A stretch of DNA of 64,000 nt from Albugo candida (GCA_040437565.1 JBDOQK010000018.1:62001-126000), one strand, 5' to 3'; positions 1 through 14,495 are shown, counted from the stretch's first letter. Program-made: numbers and translations. Notes: generated by a model not told the origin, from the letters alone.

Positions 1-568
1 GCGTATTGTCGACGGCAGGTTGAGCTTTTTGTTGAACTTTTGGAACGATTTCCCACTTCAACTTCAAGTTCCTTAACTGTAACTCTGCTTCATTACTTGT
101 TAAGGAGATGCATTTCAACTTGCAAGCATACAAACGGTCAAAATTGTAATTTTTCGTGAGTTTGGTCTCAAAAAAGAAAAGATTGGTTGGATTGGCAGAG
201 CTGCTTCTGCAACCTCTTAATGTCTGGATGTAGAAATTAGATTCTTCTTGTTCGCCCCACGGCGTTGATTTGAATCCTGATGCGTATATCTCAACGTGAC
301 GTACGGTAGCTGAAAACTGAAAATGGATTTGCTTGCACGTATACTCGCACTGTTCCCAGTCGAAATCAATTTCACACGCGATGTGCTCGTTTCTATCTAC
401 TTGTTTCGAAGCACGTAGCTGCAGAAAAGGTTCTACCTTTTGAGAAATATCAACATCGGATATGTTAAAAGCATTTATGATAGAGAAACCGGAAGGTAAG
501 GACGATTTATAGGCCTCTACGGGCATTTGATCAAGGCCTTCCGGGCGCCATGAGCTGAACATCTGCAT
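1..568 (-). CDS. Partial unknown protein running off the left edge
   Basis: An uninterrupted minus-strand frame runs from an ATG at 568 (a second ATG lies at 562) to base 1, about 189 codons with no stop, so the 3' part lies outside the window. The translation starts MQMFSSWRPEGLDQM and reads like a folded globular protein. It has mixed hydrophobic and charged residues, regular cysteines (in HIACEIDFDWEQCEYTCKQI and RLYACKLKCISL) and alternating strands such as VRHVEIYASGF, which suggest a beta-rich domain. There is no signal peptide or membrane segment. I do not recognise the family. It is divergent from the gene starting near 1130. That it is a real gene is likely because 568 bases stay open; its function is unknown. 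Confidence 0.65.
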   Translation of the reverse strand, partial: MQMFSSWRPEGLDQMPVEAYKSSLPSGFSIINAFNISDVDISQKVEPFLQLRASKQVDRNEHIACEIDFDWEQCEYTCKQIHFQFSATVRHVEIYASGFKSTPWGEQEESNFYIQTLRGCRSSSANPTNLFFFETKLTKNYNFDRLYACKLKCISLTSNEAELQLRNLKLKWEIVPKVQQKAQPAVDNT

Positions 569-1129
569 TATAATCCGAACTTTGTTTAAGTACGGGTCGA
601 GTGAGTACAAACTTTAAGGGATGATACAACCGATGCTGTATACTCGTTTGCTGAGAATATCGTTACAGCCCAACTTCAAAAAGCACGCTTTATACAAACG
701 GCAGGATGGACGTGGGTCATTGCAAGAGAGTGACATGTTCGAAATCCATTTTTGCTAGTTTCATCCAATCAAATGCACTCATTAATATGAGGAGCGAACG
801 AAATTTTTTCCGATCATCTGCATTCTCAATAATGACCAATCCAAAAGTAATGATAGAGATGTGCTATCCTTCGATTTTTAGACTTTAAAAAACAATCAAT
901 CCGATTGACTAATACTCAGCCAATCCGATCCGTCCGCGCGGGTAAAAGCAGGAATTTAGAAATGCAATATCCGGCGAAATGAATGTAAGAATCAGATCAA
1001 ACAAAGGTAGTGCGATCGAATGAGATATAGAAATAAAGGAAATATAGAACACACGTCTTTTCCCGTCTTGGATCCTGCTGAATCGCTAAAGCTACGACTG
1101 CTCAGAATACAACTTCAAGGCAAGTGCCA
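569..1129. promoter_or_regulatory. Divergent intergenic region, no gene seen
   Basis: This 561-base spacer lies between two divergently transcribed genes and should hold both promoters. A 60-codon open frame at 706-888 has no sign of being real. I see no RNA gene, repeat or clear core-promoter motif. Confidence 0.4.
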
Positions 1130-3387
1130 ATGACGACAGAAACCGATAAAATTGCGCACTCTAGCGCAAATACATACAAAAGCGTAGACTGTAGCGAAAG
1201 CGCATCCTCCCGTAATAGTGATTTTGACAGTCATGGAGACGGTAGGGTCTTGATGCCTTGACTAGCTTCCGCCATTACTTATCTGACTACTTGATAGATT
1301 CAACGGAACCCGAAAATGAAGATGAGCTCTTGGAATCTGAATGCGATGAAAGCGATGGAACGAGCGAAAAATCTCTATCCTGTGATATATCGGATGCAAA
1401 GGCGACTTCCGAGTGCGTGGAGAAAGCGTCTGACTCGAATAGAAGCTCTCAAAGTTTCGAGTCTTTCGATGCGGAAAGTGTCGAGAAAGAAAGTGAAATA
1501 ACTGATACGATTGATAAGACACTGGAAGACTTGGTGACTTGTGTCACTCATAATCATCACACTCGGACTCACAAAGACATAGTCACAAACGCACGTATGA
1601 GTGATGAGGATAAAGTCGTGAGTGAGAGAAAAAGCACTCAAATGATAGAGAACAAAGACGATTGTGAAATCAGCAGTATGACTGCTTCAGCGGAAGGGGA
1701 AGAGACTACACTTCCAAAAGAATCCAATGAGAGTCAAGAAATGCAAAAAGAGAGCGTTAAAGAAAATGAAGAGGTGTTCGAGGATACCGTCACGATTGAG
1801 GAAATCAGTCAGGAGGCTACTGTTAAAATTGAGGAACTGAGGGACACGAACCGCAACAAACAATTGAGTGAGGGGAGCTGTCCTCCCTCTTTCATTCCAC
1901 CGACGCGAAAAAGCGAAGGAATAGAGCTTGGAAGTCAAAGAAATGACAAAGAGAGACAGACGAAAAGCAGTAATGTATTGCGTATCACTGAACGCTTTGG
2001 TGGGAATGTCTTCAAACCCGTCGACATGCGAACTGAGATCAAAAGCCCAAGTATATCACCACAGTCCTTTGTCGCAGAATCCGCTTTGAGTTCACATCCG
2101 CGAAAGCCTACCGCGAGTCCTCAGAAGCCCACGCAAAATGATGAAAAACCAATTGAGGAAATCACAACTACGACTTTGACTGTCCCTCAAGACTCTCCTC
2201 AAAGTGAAAGACACACTTCAGAGACCGATGAGGGTATTATCGGAACTCTATGCGGTTTGGCTCAACGTGTCATCCATCATCAAGCAGCGCCCAAGCACGT
2301 ATACCACGCTGAGGAAAGCGATTCAAACGAAAACACCGAACCAAAATCGACGGAGGAAAAAATCCTCACCTCAGAAATCCCTCATCCAAGGACAACTGTC
2401 CCACACGAACAAAGTGAATCCGATCGTAAATCCGTTTGCAGCGATCAAACTATTCCTTTGGACGCTACGAATGAAAATACCATCCAAACGAGCACTTCAT
2501 CTGTCCCAATGGAAAGTCCCCGAGTCGACAAATCGATCGAATACGAGCCAAAATCCGATATCAGCCCACAAATGGACACCACATTACCGCTATCCCAACG
2601 CGAAGAAGGTGAGCCTGAAGCTCGACATCACCTCCACAGATCAGAATCCCGTTCAAATAGACCAATCTCAGACCGCCGGTCGGATATCTGTGTCCATGAT
2701 GGCTCTAATGATGAAAGCAGCACGGATCCCTCTTCCTCAGTTCGATCGTCCGCTGTAGAAGAAGCGAATTTTAAAGAGAATATGAATGACCAACTGAGTA
2801 GTCAGATCCCTCCCAATGGATTCAAAGCGATTGTCAGCAAATTTGAGCCTAAAATGGAGTCTCCGAAACCTTTCATTCACTCCAAATCCGATGAATTGGA
2901 TCATAAGCTTTTCGAAATGAATTCGTTCCAACCAAAAGCATCCGAAAAGAGTCAACAAAACGAAGTCGACGATTCAGAAATGCGAAGTAGCAATGACACG
3001 AATGCCGAGTCCTTACCCATTACGTCGTCATGTGCTTCCCCGAGGCGCAATGCGACTTCTGCGGCTTTGCAGGATGCACACACTGAGACTGCTTGTACCC
3101 CATACAATGTACCTACAGAATCCAAGCCCACAAGTTCCATTTCCATTCCAATTCAGAAAGCTTCTGTCGATTCGAAAAGCAAAGAAACAAGTACAGACGA
3201 AGAAAACGAACCAAAAGCACCACAGACGGCTACAAAAATGACTTCATCTTCTACGCGTGCAAGTCGAGCTCTTATCAAGAAATCAAAGCATCCAAGCCCA
3301 TTCACATTGTGGCTACGTAATACGTTCTCAAAGCCTCTTTTCGGGAAACTCAAATTCACCAAACGGAAATCCGATTCACGAATTTGA
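1130..3387 (+). CDS. Long acidic, serine-rich disordered protein
   Basis: The large open frame has no ATG near its 5' end. An ATG at 1130 opens a 37-residue exon (MTTETDKIAHSS...) that joins it through a 56-nt intron, 1242-1297 (GTAGGG...TTGATAG), which restores the frame exactly. The spliced protein is about 733 residues. It is dominated by Glu, Asp, Ser, Thr and Lys, with many SP and TP dipeptides, and looks intrinsically disordered. The last 35 residues differ: they are basic and aromatic (SPFTLWLRNTFSKPLFGKLK) and could bind a membrane or a partner. No known domain is seen. The stop is only 52 bases from the stop of the convergent BSD gene. The intron is inference from splice signals; the function is unknown. 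Confidence 0.7.
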
Positions 3388-3439
3388 AAAGCACAAAAAT
3401 ACGCGTAAACTGTTCACATTGTATTTGAAACTGATTCTT

Positions 3440-5229
3440 TTACCACTCGCCCCAATCTTGAAGCTTTTTGCCTTTTGGTTGATTCGTGGCATCCTCAGAC
3501 TCTGTAGCTCCATCGTGGGCGTCGGAATGGCTCAGTATCGTCACTTTCTCGAGTTCTTCACGCAAATGTGCGATCTGTGCCTCCATTTCAAGCCGGGTTG
3601 TGGCTACACCGCGATCAAAGCTTTTTTGCTCGGCTTGCTCCATTTTGCGTATCCACTCGTTCTTCATCTCTGTAAGAGCTGCATCCGCTTGTGCTGCACC
3701 CTCTTTCCGTCCGCTTTCAAACGCGTTTTCTTTTTCCTCTGTCAGCGCTTGGAGCTTCTTCTCGTACTCTTCGATTTCAGACTGACGATCTTTTGGAAAT
3801 GTGTCGAGTGATTGAGATTTGGCAACTATTAAATCAGCTTCCACTTGTTCTTTGAGCTTTTTCATTTTCATCGCACGAACTTTCCAAAGCTCTATTTCTT
3901 TCTTTAGTGAGTCGATATTGAATTCCGGTTGCTGTTGGCTCAATTTGAGCGTAGAAAGCTCATTTTTAAAGTTTTCGATTTCTGAATTGGCGTCGTTCAA
4001 TTTTTCTTCAGACTGTAAAAGGGCTTTATGAAGACTTTGGATGGAGGTTCCATGTGTGTGTACGGCCTCCTGAAGCTTGGAACGTTCGTTTTCTACTTCA
4101 GCTTTGAGTGTAGCAATTGTTTTCTGCGAAGAAAAAGCTTGTTCGCGCTCGTTTCCAAGTAAAAGTTCTAATTGTTCGATTTGTGTTTGTAGCTGTTGTG
4201 CTGTTACTTCCACTAGCTGTACTTTGGAAACCTTCTCTTGACATTTTGCAAGTTCTTTCTCTTTCGATAGCAGAGCCTGTTGAAGCCTCGCGATTTCCGT
4301 GCTGCATTCTTCATCTCCACGTGAACTTTCTTCGGCTTTATTGCTTCCTTCGTGAGAATTGTGATTGATTTGTTGCTCTAGAATACAAATCTTCTGCTTC
4401 AATTGATCCAATTCGAGTTGATGACTGTCTTTCAGGCTCGCTATAATGCCTTCACTTTCACGGACGCCTTCCTCCATTCCAGCATTCTTGGCAGCATCAA
4501 TCTGTAGAGTGATTTCCACCATTTTGCTCTCATAAGCATCGCACAGACTCTGATACTGCATTTCATGTTCGATTTTTTCCTCAGCATGGTCTTCTCTCTG
4601 GCGAGCCTGTAATATCGATAGCTTTTGCTGACATTTTTCATACAAAGATTTCCAGTCTTCCTCGGTAAAACTTCTCGGTGAGGGACTTGATTTATCCTCG
4701 AGTGCCTCCATAGATTCATTCGAGAGCCGGGATCGTCTCATTCGCATGTTTTCAGCTGCTTGTTCGGCGATTTTACGGCGGAAAAAATATCGGCACCAAA
4801 ATTCCTCAAATGAGAGCTGTAATGGTACAAGTTCCTCATGTAACTCACCAATCTCCTTGTCGGAGGCCAATACCTTCGTGACACAATCGTCAGGGAAATG
4901 ATGAAATAAGACATAATAGTGTGGTTACATTTTCAATTTCTTCCGTGTGATTTTCAGCACTGAAAGTTTGCTCAAATGATTTGTATGCGTCGATTTCATC
5001 GTATAATATCTAGAGCCAAATGGTTACAATTTCAAATCGTGTAGTTGAAGCGGTGTACCTCATCGATTGGACCTGATTTGGGGTTCCCAATGGCACTGAG
5101 AAGTAAAGAGGCTTCATCTTGTACAGTAGCAACAATGGAGTGGGCTTTCTCCTGAACAGTTGTGACGTATTCGGATGCATTTGCGGTCGCATTTTTGGCC
5201 GCTTCGTAGAGTTTCCACATGTTGGACAA
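3440..5229 (-). CDS. BSD-domain protein with long coiled coil
   Basis: Three exons read 5229-5059, 5009-4929 and 4873-3440, with introns of 49 and 55 nt, giving about 561 residues. The N-terminal exon (MSNMWKLYEAAKNATANASE) is helical. Residues about 98-117 hold the hallmark of a BSD domain (LVPLQLSFEEFWCRYFFR, with the conserved FW and RYFF). The remaining 400 or so residues are heptad-rich coiled coil full of Glu, Lys, Gln and Leu, ending in an acidic, Trp-containing tail (KLQDWGEW). BSD domains occur in TFIIH p62, synapse-associated SYAP-type proteins and plant BSD proteins. The position of the domain after a short helical region resembles the SYAP/plant group, but the long coiled coil is extra. 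It is probably a scaffold or vesicle-linked protein; the cellular role is not shown by the sequence. Confidence 0.8.
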
Positions 5230-5536
5230 AGTATTACAATAATAGACTAGTATTCTTCGTCCTTTGGGAGTGAATTTACAAGGATATTCTACACTACAAT
5301 GTACAAATTACAAATCTGGTAGCTCAAGTACTGCGGTGGCAGAATCGCACTAAAGTGATCGTTTCGGTGCGTCCCACTGAGCTGATTGTACCATCTTGAA
5401 CAAGAGATGTGTAACATTAGCGGCTTTCCAACTTATCAGCAAAGTTACTAGAGATAGATGGGAAACAGACATACAGAGCCGCCGTATATTGGCGAGTAGA
5501 TTGACGCCATCGCTGATACAAATTGCTTCAATTTCG
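5230..5536. other. Intergenic spacer, nothing recognised
   Basis: About 307 bases between two minus-strand genes: 5' region of the BSD gene and 3' flank of the small membrane protein. No open frame, RNA gene or repeat is convincing. Confidence 0.4.
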
Positions 5537-7689
<2,153 letters not shown>

Positions 7690-9301
7690 CGGACCTTATA
7701 AAAGTGAATTTGCATGTAGACCACGAGCAACTCTCACGCTGGATCGGACTCATTAGAAGATTATATTGCGCTACCCAAAAAGAGCAAGACCGTATCCTGA
7801 GGAATCTGATACAACTCAGATCTGAGTAAATACTGTATCATTAACAATGATCTTATTGTCTGACTCGAGTAGTTACCGACTCGGTTATGCCTTTGATAGT
7901 AGTTTTGAATTGACTAAATCATTTGCCTAGTATTCGAGGAGATTGTACTTTGAAAGTGCAGCAAAGCGTTCAAGATTGCTGTATACATGAAGGATACAAA
8001 CCGTAGATAGGTGGAATACGCGCTCTAATTGGCTCGTTGCTTTTAGTGACGCCTTTAATGATCGAAATCCATTCTTTAAAAGCTCACTTTTCGTGTCGTA
8101 GCACATGAAAGGATATTGAAATCGTGAGACCACGCTCTTTTAAAGTGGACGATTCTTAAAAAGGACAATTATATGGCCATGAAGTTATTCAGTGCGATTT
8201 AAAGGCCAAGAACGACGATTGTGACTACAACGCTACCAGACCAACTGGTAGATTTTGCATGCTCAAGATGTACACGATTATATGAAACCGAAGACTTGAA
8301 TATCCAAGATGCAATAACAATCTGGTTGGACTTTGAATGTCGCAACTGGCACTCTGCTTGCAGTGAGATTAAAACGACGTGCACTTTTTGAAGTTCCTAA
8401 TCATATCACACGTGATTGAGCTGATACACGTGCGCAAAGATTGCCGTTGGCGATAAATGTGCAGCATTCAGTCATTCTTTGATTCTATACTTTCGACTGC
8501 CATATATCATGAGTGTTTTTACCGTCTCTTATCTGTATAATAGTGCTGTTTGTCATCTCCTCTGCGACATACGAGCAAGTTGTAAGATATGACGCATTAA
8601 CCCTCTGTAATCTATATTTTACAGCTCTCATTACTGGCTTGTCTTTTACGTATGGGTTATCAAGCGCTCATTCCCGAACATAGATGCGCCATTTTGAGTC
8701 TCCTCATAGAGCTAAACCGTATACGTAGAGGATTGCCGTCAGTGATGAGCTTTCCCACGTGATGACACACGACCCATCTGTATCTTCATCCCAATAGACG
8801 GAGCTATAGTAAAATAAAAACACCTTGTAAGAGACTTGATATCATAAAATAACGCCAAACCTATGCGATTCCAGGGCTGCTCCTTTCCTCTGTTGGAAGT
8901 GACACGTAACAATGAACTTGAAGTTCTATGGAGTGTGTAATGAAAATGATGAGTCACTAGTAAGTCATTAATATATGTGTCTCTTTCGCACTGTAGAAAC
9001 TTGCTTCAATTCGTCAATGCATACTTTCAACACGTTTTGAATGCAGTCGTTTGCCTTTGTATACGCAAATCTTTTGTGTAGTGATATGTACGCATGAGTA
9101 AGAAGACCAAAAATTCCTTACTTTGATGTGATCGTATTCTTGGCCATCTATCACTTTCGAAATTGCCTTCTGCACAACAATCTCCACTTCATCTTTCACT
9201 TGCCGGAACTCGTACTTTGATTCCCCGTGCATCTCGTCAAAAAAAAAACCTTTCCAAAAATAACTTGCAACTTCAAACGCACTCATCGTTTAAATATCAG
9301 C
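7690..9301. other. Gene-poor stretch; right part is a duplicated flank
   Basis: No convincing coding region was found in these 1.6 kb. The part from about 8640 resembles 12620-13230 in diverged form (for example the shared CCCACGTGATGA / TTCCACGTGATGA context followed by CATTCCAATAG-like words), so it is the left flank of the rhodanese duplication. A short perfect inverted repeat, CTACCAG...CTGGTAG, lies near 8232-8250 and has no assigned role. Confidence 0.5.
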
Positions 9302-10546
9302 ATGTTGGCACGTCTATCGAATCTAGCACGCAAAGCTCGTTCTTTTTCCTCGCTTGTATCACCGTCATGGATTTTATCTGAGCAGTCGAAGAACGATTCT
9401 CTCATTGTTTTGAATTGCGACCATCCGTCAGAGTTCGACCGTGGTCATATTCCTGCGGCAAAACCTTTTTCTCAAGCCTTTTTCGGTCTAAAGGTGAGCT
9501 TGAACGATTTAGACGACTAGTTATATAATGTGTTATGATTCTAGGGTTCTGGAGGTTGTTTGTCTGAGAGATACCTCGAAGATTTTTTGCAGGACACTGG
9601 ATACGATTCCTCCAAAACTCTGGTTCTCTATGACAATAAGAAAAATCTGGTACGTCACAATCGCAACAGCTCAATAGTTTTGGTCTCTAACGAAACGAAT
9701 GCAGTTATCATCACGAGCGTGGTGGATTTTGAGTCACTACGGAATCTCACGAGAAAAAATAAAGGTATTGAGAATCTCTCACTCGGCTTGTATGGACGTT
9801 GATACATTAATGATATCAGGTTCTTGATGGAGGATGGAAACACTGGGTAGCTAGCGGAAACCCTATTGAAACGGAATCAGCAGAGGAGGAATCTGCCGAA
9901 ATGAATACAGCAGTGAACAAAATCGCACGGTGAGTCATTTATTGCTCAGCGTTTTCCTTACTAATTCGCCTTGTTTGGATTAGAATTCAATTGAGTGCAG
10001 GAGATAAGCTCATCGGACTCGATGAAATACAAACACTTTTGAATGAAAAGGATGGAATTTTTATTGATACTCGAACGGAAGAGGAATTCTCAGGACAATT
10101 TTTATCTGGAAATGCTCGAGGAGGTATTGATTAAAGTATTGTGTCGCCACCGAATTCGTTGTGACATTTCTTGGCTATAGGACATATTCCAGGAGCTCTT
10201 CATTTCGAATGGATTGATGGAATCGATGAGAAGAAAAATGACACATTCAAAAGCGAGGAGCAATTACGAGAAGAATTTCCAGAGCTTTGGGAAACCCATC
10301 CTGATCCTGACACACCAATTATAAGTTACTGTCAAATGNNNNNNNNNNNNNNNNNNNNNNNNNNNNNNNNNNNNNNNNNNNNNNNNNNNNNNNNNNNNNN
10401 NNNNNNNNNNNNNNNNNNNNNNNNNNNNNNNNNNNNNNGCGAATGTGGCATTTATGCTTGAAGAAGTGTGCGGGTTTCATAACGTGAAAGTTTATGAGAA
10501 ATCCATGCAAGAGTATTTAAATCGAGAGGGTATGCATATCGAATGA
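9302..10546 (+). CDS. Two-domain rhodanese/sulfurtransferase, copy 1
   Basis: Six exons (9302-9493, 9545-9649, 9705-9764, 9820-9929, 9984-10123, 10181-10546) have the same exon lengths as copy 2 except where a gap interrupts the last. The family (thiosulfate or 3-mercaptopyruvate sulfurtransferase) moves sulfane sulfur to an acceptor through a cysteine persulfide. The N-terminus (MLARLSNLARKARSFSS) is rich in Arg and Ser with no acid, so it suits a mitochondrial presequence. Domain 1 carries LIVLNCDHPSEFDRGHIPAA, LVLYDNKKNL, SSRAWWILSHYG and VLDGGWKHWVASG; domain 2 carries IFIDTRTEEEFSG and GHIPGALHFEWID. The catalytic loop lies in the 100-N gap at 10339-10438; in copy 2 only 12 bases stand there, so the gap is probably about 12 real bases. 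No stops or frameshifts are seen. Confidence 0.88.
10339..10438. other. Assembly gap, 100 N, inside rhodanese copy 1
   Basis: The N run removes the active-site loop. Alignment to copy 2 predicts that only 12 bases (GGAGTTCGAGCA in copy 2) are missing. The right flank starts at the same word (GCGAATGTGG) as the right flank of the gap at 14396. Confidence 0.95.
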
Positions 10547-10616
10547 ATATATTATAAATTTGTTGTCTATTGTTGATATTACGTGCACACAAACGTACAT
10601 ACATTTCATGACACGG

Positions 10617-10930
10617 ACTTTATTCTCGTTATCCTCACTAGATCACTACTTTATATATGTGCACCCTCCTGAACAAGCTGAACTGTTGCATCCTCGCGCT
10701 GTTCGATACTTCATATGGAGTGTTCTGCTAGCCTAAACGTCCACTCAAAGGATTATAAACTCACTTGCATGTATCTTTTGCGTTACTCTTCTTGTACATA
10801 TATGTAACGATTTACTACTACGATGGTCGCCTACGTTGAAGTCGACACATATCATAACCTCTGGTTGCATGATGTATTTCCACCAACGCCTTGCTAGATT
10901 TGATAATATTTGATAGTATACGCCAATAAG
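10617..10930 (-). pseudogene. Decayed 3' fragment of the SWIB gene
   Basis: Downstream of rhodanese copy 1 the sequence still follows the region downstream of copy 2, where the 3' end of the DEK_C/SWIB gene lies. Shared words in the same order and spacing include CGGACTTTATT, ATCCTCACTAGA, CACCCTCCTGAA and CATGA(A)TGTATTTCCAC. There are many substitutions and length changes and no open frame. I infer that the duplication carried the 3' end of the SWIB gene and that this orphan piece has decayed. The homology is judged by eye, so the end points are rough. Confidence 0.55.
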
Positions 10931-13234
10931 CAACGAATATAGCTTTCATGGCGTTTGTCACCGTCTTTTTGCTTATCATCAACACATCTGCTATACCGAC
11001 GATATAATAATGTTTATTTGCACAAAATTGGAAGTTTTACTTGATCAAATTTGCCTTTTTCATTGTTATGTGAAGTGTAAGCAGTCAATCTTATCATTTC
11101 TCATGCGCTTGTTATACGTCAGTGGTGGTGACAAATTCATTCGCAACCACATTGCTTGGGCCGGGCCCTTTTCTTAGAACATTGATATTCGATTAACATT
11201 TGCGTCAGAATTGCGGAGGATCCCAAGATGCGCACATACGCAAGTACTGATTACGCTTACATAAATGAGCTCTGCCACAGACGGAATAGCTGCATCAAAC
11301 TGACTTCTCGAAAACCAGTTTCTTCATCATTTTACGATTTCTCATCTCCTCGATGCAATGGCCAAAATAATTGAATTTGAACGAGAAAGTTAGGATTACG
11401 AATATAGCTTGATAGAGTACGACGGGTGTCGCAATGACACATTACATCAAGAAGATGTTGATGGAAGCTGCGGATCGGTGATGTCAAAAAATTTGTTGAT
11501 TCAGTAATTAGTTTACGTGTAGGTTGGATAAACTGTTCTCAGTGACTAATCAAATCACCTTGTCCTGAGCCGGTTCGTATCAAGCTTTTTCTTCCTAGCA
11601 TCTAACCCATGTTCGAATGCATCCCCTTCTCATCATAAGCTCCAATCTATTCGAGCCAATAATTGATACCTCGTCCATGAGATCAGCTCTTCTACCAACA
11701 CATTTCGAAAAGCTAGTATCGAAGATCCTTATCGAAGGGACTTCACGATCTTCTTATTCATACATAGGTCGAAAGTGCAGTTGGTAAGTTTGTTGCTGGA
11801 ATCCTCTAAACGCAACAGCCAATTCGCAAAATGTTCTGAATCGACGGCGCTCAAACTCGATGTCAAGCCTTGGGTAAGTTTCATTTAACGCTTGTACAGT
11901 ACCCAGAAAACCATGTGTATATCATTTCTCTGCCAAGTGTCTTTTAAAATCGCCTTCATGGCGCAGGCACCGATCATTGCCTACCTTCAGCATTTTGCGG
12001 ATCCTTACACTAAAAGATAGATCCGCATCACAGTTGATTAAATCGCAAAGAAACACTTGATTGTGGTGATCTTCCTCGTGTCAAACCTGATAGTTGCCAT
12101 CCTTATCAGAGCATCTACCATATACCTCTGCTGTACGTACAGTGGTTGATAATAGTCCCCAGTTCTTTCAAGTTGATTGTACCCGAACTGGAATTGTGTG
12201 ATTGCATATTCTTCGCAAGCTTAATCTCTCAACGCAGATGTTTGCATTGCTCCTGTTGATGTGCATGGGTTTCAGGCCGTATTTGGTGATGAACGGTAAG
12301 AATATTTATTCTTACGTGTTACGAATCGATGGCAACTTAGCTACGGATGGACATCAAACGGACTACCGAACTTAGAGGCAACTCTGTCAGGCGTCATATT
12401 ACAGCCCTCGTTGGCAGATCCATCAGCTTGAAAATTCTAGCAATCTAATTCAAATAACGCTCGTAAATTCTCAGTCGATAGTTCTTACGTTGGAACATTT
12501 CGAAAGCCCGAAGAAAAACCAGGAGGGAAAAAAGTGCGCCGACTTTCTATCTCATTGCATACACGGAAAGCAAATGCGTAAACAATGACGTATACATCTA
12601 GATCCTCTGATTGAACTTTGATTACTCATCAATTATGAATGAGTTTTTGCTCATCTTCAAAATGTATTACATGTTTGGTACGGTTAAACCAAATACGTAA
12701 AAGATTATCGTTGACGATATTCCTTCCACGTGATGAGGCAAAAAGTATCGACATATTCATTCCAATAGGTAGAGCTCTTAGTGAATACAAACATCTTGTG
12801 AAGAAATGTCACGTATAAATTAAGTCAAACTTAATTAATTCCTTCAGCTAGCTCTACCCTTAGCTGTTTCCGTTCTCGACTTGAATATTATAAAAGATCA
12901 TTTTGACTGTTTTATCAATTCAATAATACACGTAGCTCTTTCCGACAGTAGAAAATAAGAAACTTTCTTCATTTAAAATCCAAACTTCAATACGTATTGT
13001 TGGCAGGCAGTTGCCATCGAATACACTAATTGTTCGGTAATAATATTTAAGGCGGAGTGAGATAACGCTCGTTTTTTATATAAATTTCAATGTGTTGTTG
13101 GCCATTCATTACTTTCAAAATACGTCTAAAACGAAACGTTCAATACATCTTTGGATTCTCGTAAGACTAACTGGAAAGGCTTACAAATAATTTGCAACTA
13201 CCAACGCACCAACGATTGATACATAACAGTACAC
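10931..13234. other. Gene-poor stretch between rhodanese copies
   Basis: About 2.3 kb with no supported coding region or RNA gene. The part from about 12620 to 13230 is the diverged left flank of rhodanese copy 2 and matches about 8640-9300 in patches. The middle, 10950-12600, shows no recognisable element. Confidence 0.45.
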
Positions 13235-14380
13235 ATGTTTCCACGTTCATGGAATTTAGCGCATAGAGCTCGTTCTTTTTCATCGCTTGTATCACCGTCA
13301 TATATAATATCTCAACAGTCAAAGAACGATTCTCTCATTGTTTTAAATTGCGACCATCCCTTGGAGCACGATCGTGGTCATATTCCTGCGTCAAAACCTT
13401 TTTCTCAAGCCTATTTTGGTTTAAAGGTGAGCTTAAACGATCAAGACGAGAAAGTTACGCAATGATTAATAATTGTAGGGCTCTGAAGGCTGTATGTCTC
13501 AGAGATATCTCGAAGATTTTTTACAGGAGACTGGATACGATTCCTCAAAAACTCTGGTTCTCTATGACAATAGAAAAAGTCTTGTACGTCACAACTTTCA
13601 ATACTTTCGGTCGCTAACGAAATCAATGTAGCTATCATCACGAGCGTGGTGGATTCTGAGTCACTATGGAATTCCGCGGGATAAATTGAAGGTATCGAGG
13701 TGGTTTTCATCTATTTGGAGATCAGTAATTGACAGGATCAGGTTCTTGATGGAGGGTGGAAACACTGGGTAGCTAGCGGAAACGCTATTGAAACGGAATC
13801 GTCAGAGGAGGATTCCGCCGAAATGAATACAGCTGAGACCAAAATCGCACGGTGAGTCATTTATTGCTCAGCGTTTTCCTTACTAATTCGCCTTGTTTGA
13901 ATTAGAACTCAATTGAGTGCAGGCAATAAGCTCATTGGACTCGATGAAATTCAAACACTTTTGAATGAAAAGGATGGACTTTTTATTGACACTCGAACAG
14001 AGGCAGAATTCTCAGGACAATTTTTATCTGGAAATGCTCGAGGAGGTATTGATTAAAGTCTTGTATGGCCACCGAATTCGTTGTGACATTTCTTGGCTAT
14101 AGGACATATTCCAGGAGCTCTTCATTTCGAATGGATTGATGCAATCGATGAGAAGAAAAATGACACATTCAAAAGCGAGAAGCAATTACGAGAGGAATTT
14201 CCAGAGCTTTGGGAAACCCATCCTGATCCTGACACACCAATTATAAGTTACTGTCAAATGGGAGTTCGAGCAGCGAATGTGGCATTTATGCTTGAAGAAG
14301 TGTGCGGGTTTCATAACGTGAAAGTTTATGAGAAATCCATGCAAGAGTATTTAAATCGAGAGGGTATGCATATCGAATGA
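13235..14380 (+). CDS. Two-domain rhodanese/sulfurtransferase, copy 2
   Basis: Six exons (13235-13426, 13479-13583, 13632-13691, 13742-13851, 13906-14045, 14103-14380) join in frame to 294 residues, the normal size for a tandem rhodanese protein. The N-terminus (MFPRSWNLAHRARSFSS) looks mitochondrial. Domain 1 is the inactive-type half; domain 2 ends with the catalytic loop CQMGVRAAN, whose Cys should carry the persulfide. Classical thiosulfate sulfurtransferases have CRKGVT and mercaptopyruvate enzymes CG(S/T)GVT, so CQMGVR is atypical and the substrate cannot be stated. Introns are 48 to 57 nt. It is paralogous to copy 1: exons 1-3 differ clearly, while exons 4-6 and their introns are almost identical. 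Confidence 0.92.
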
Positions 14381-14395
14381 ATATATTATAAATTT

Positions 14396-14495
14396 NNNNN
14401 NNNNNNNNNNNNNNNNNNNNNNNNNNNNNNNNNNNNNNNNNNNNNNNNNNNNNNNNNNNNNNNNNNNNNNNNNNNNNNNNNNNNNNNNNNNNNNN
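14396..14495. other. Assembly gap, 100 N, with repeated flank
   Basis: The 123 bases before the gap (14273-14395) recur exactly after it (14496-14618). The second occurrence is a contig overlap and not a third gene piece. Confidence 0.95.

Noticed and set aside
706-888. 60-codon plus-strand frame
   Set aside because: Short, no motif, no splice partner, lies in a divergent promoter region.
3257-3811. 184-codon plus-strand frame
   Set aside because: It overlaps the end of the acidic protein in another frame and then runs antisense to the BSD coiled coil, whose low complexity opens false frames.
7690-13234. Transposon or retroelement in the gene-poor stretch
   Set aside because: No reverse transcriptase, integrase, transposase, terminal repeat or poly-A signature could be recognised; the repeat content is explained by the rhodanese duplication.
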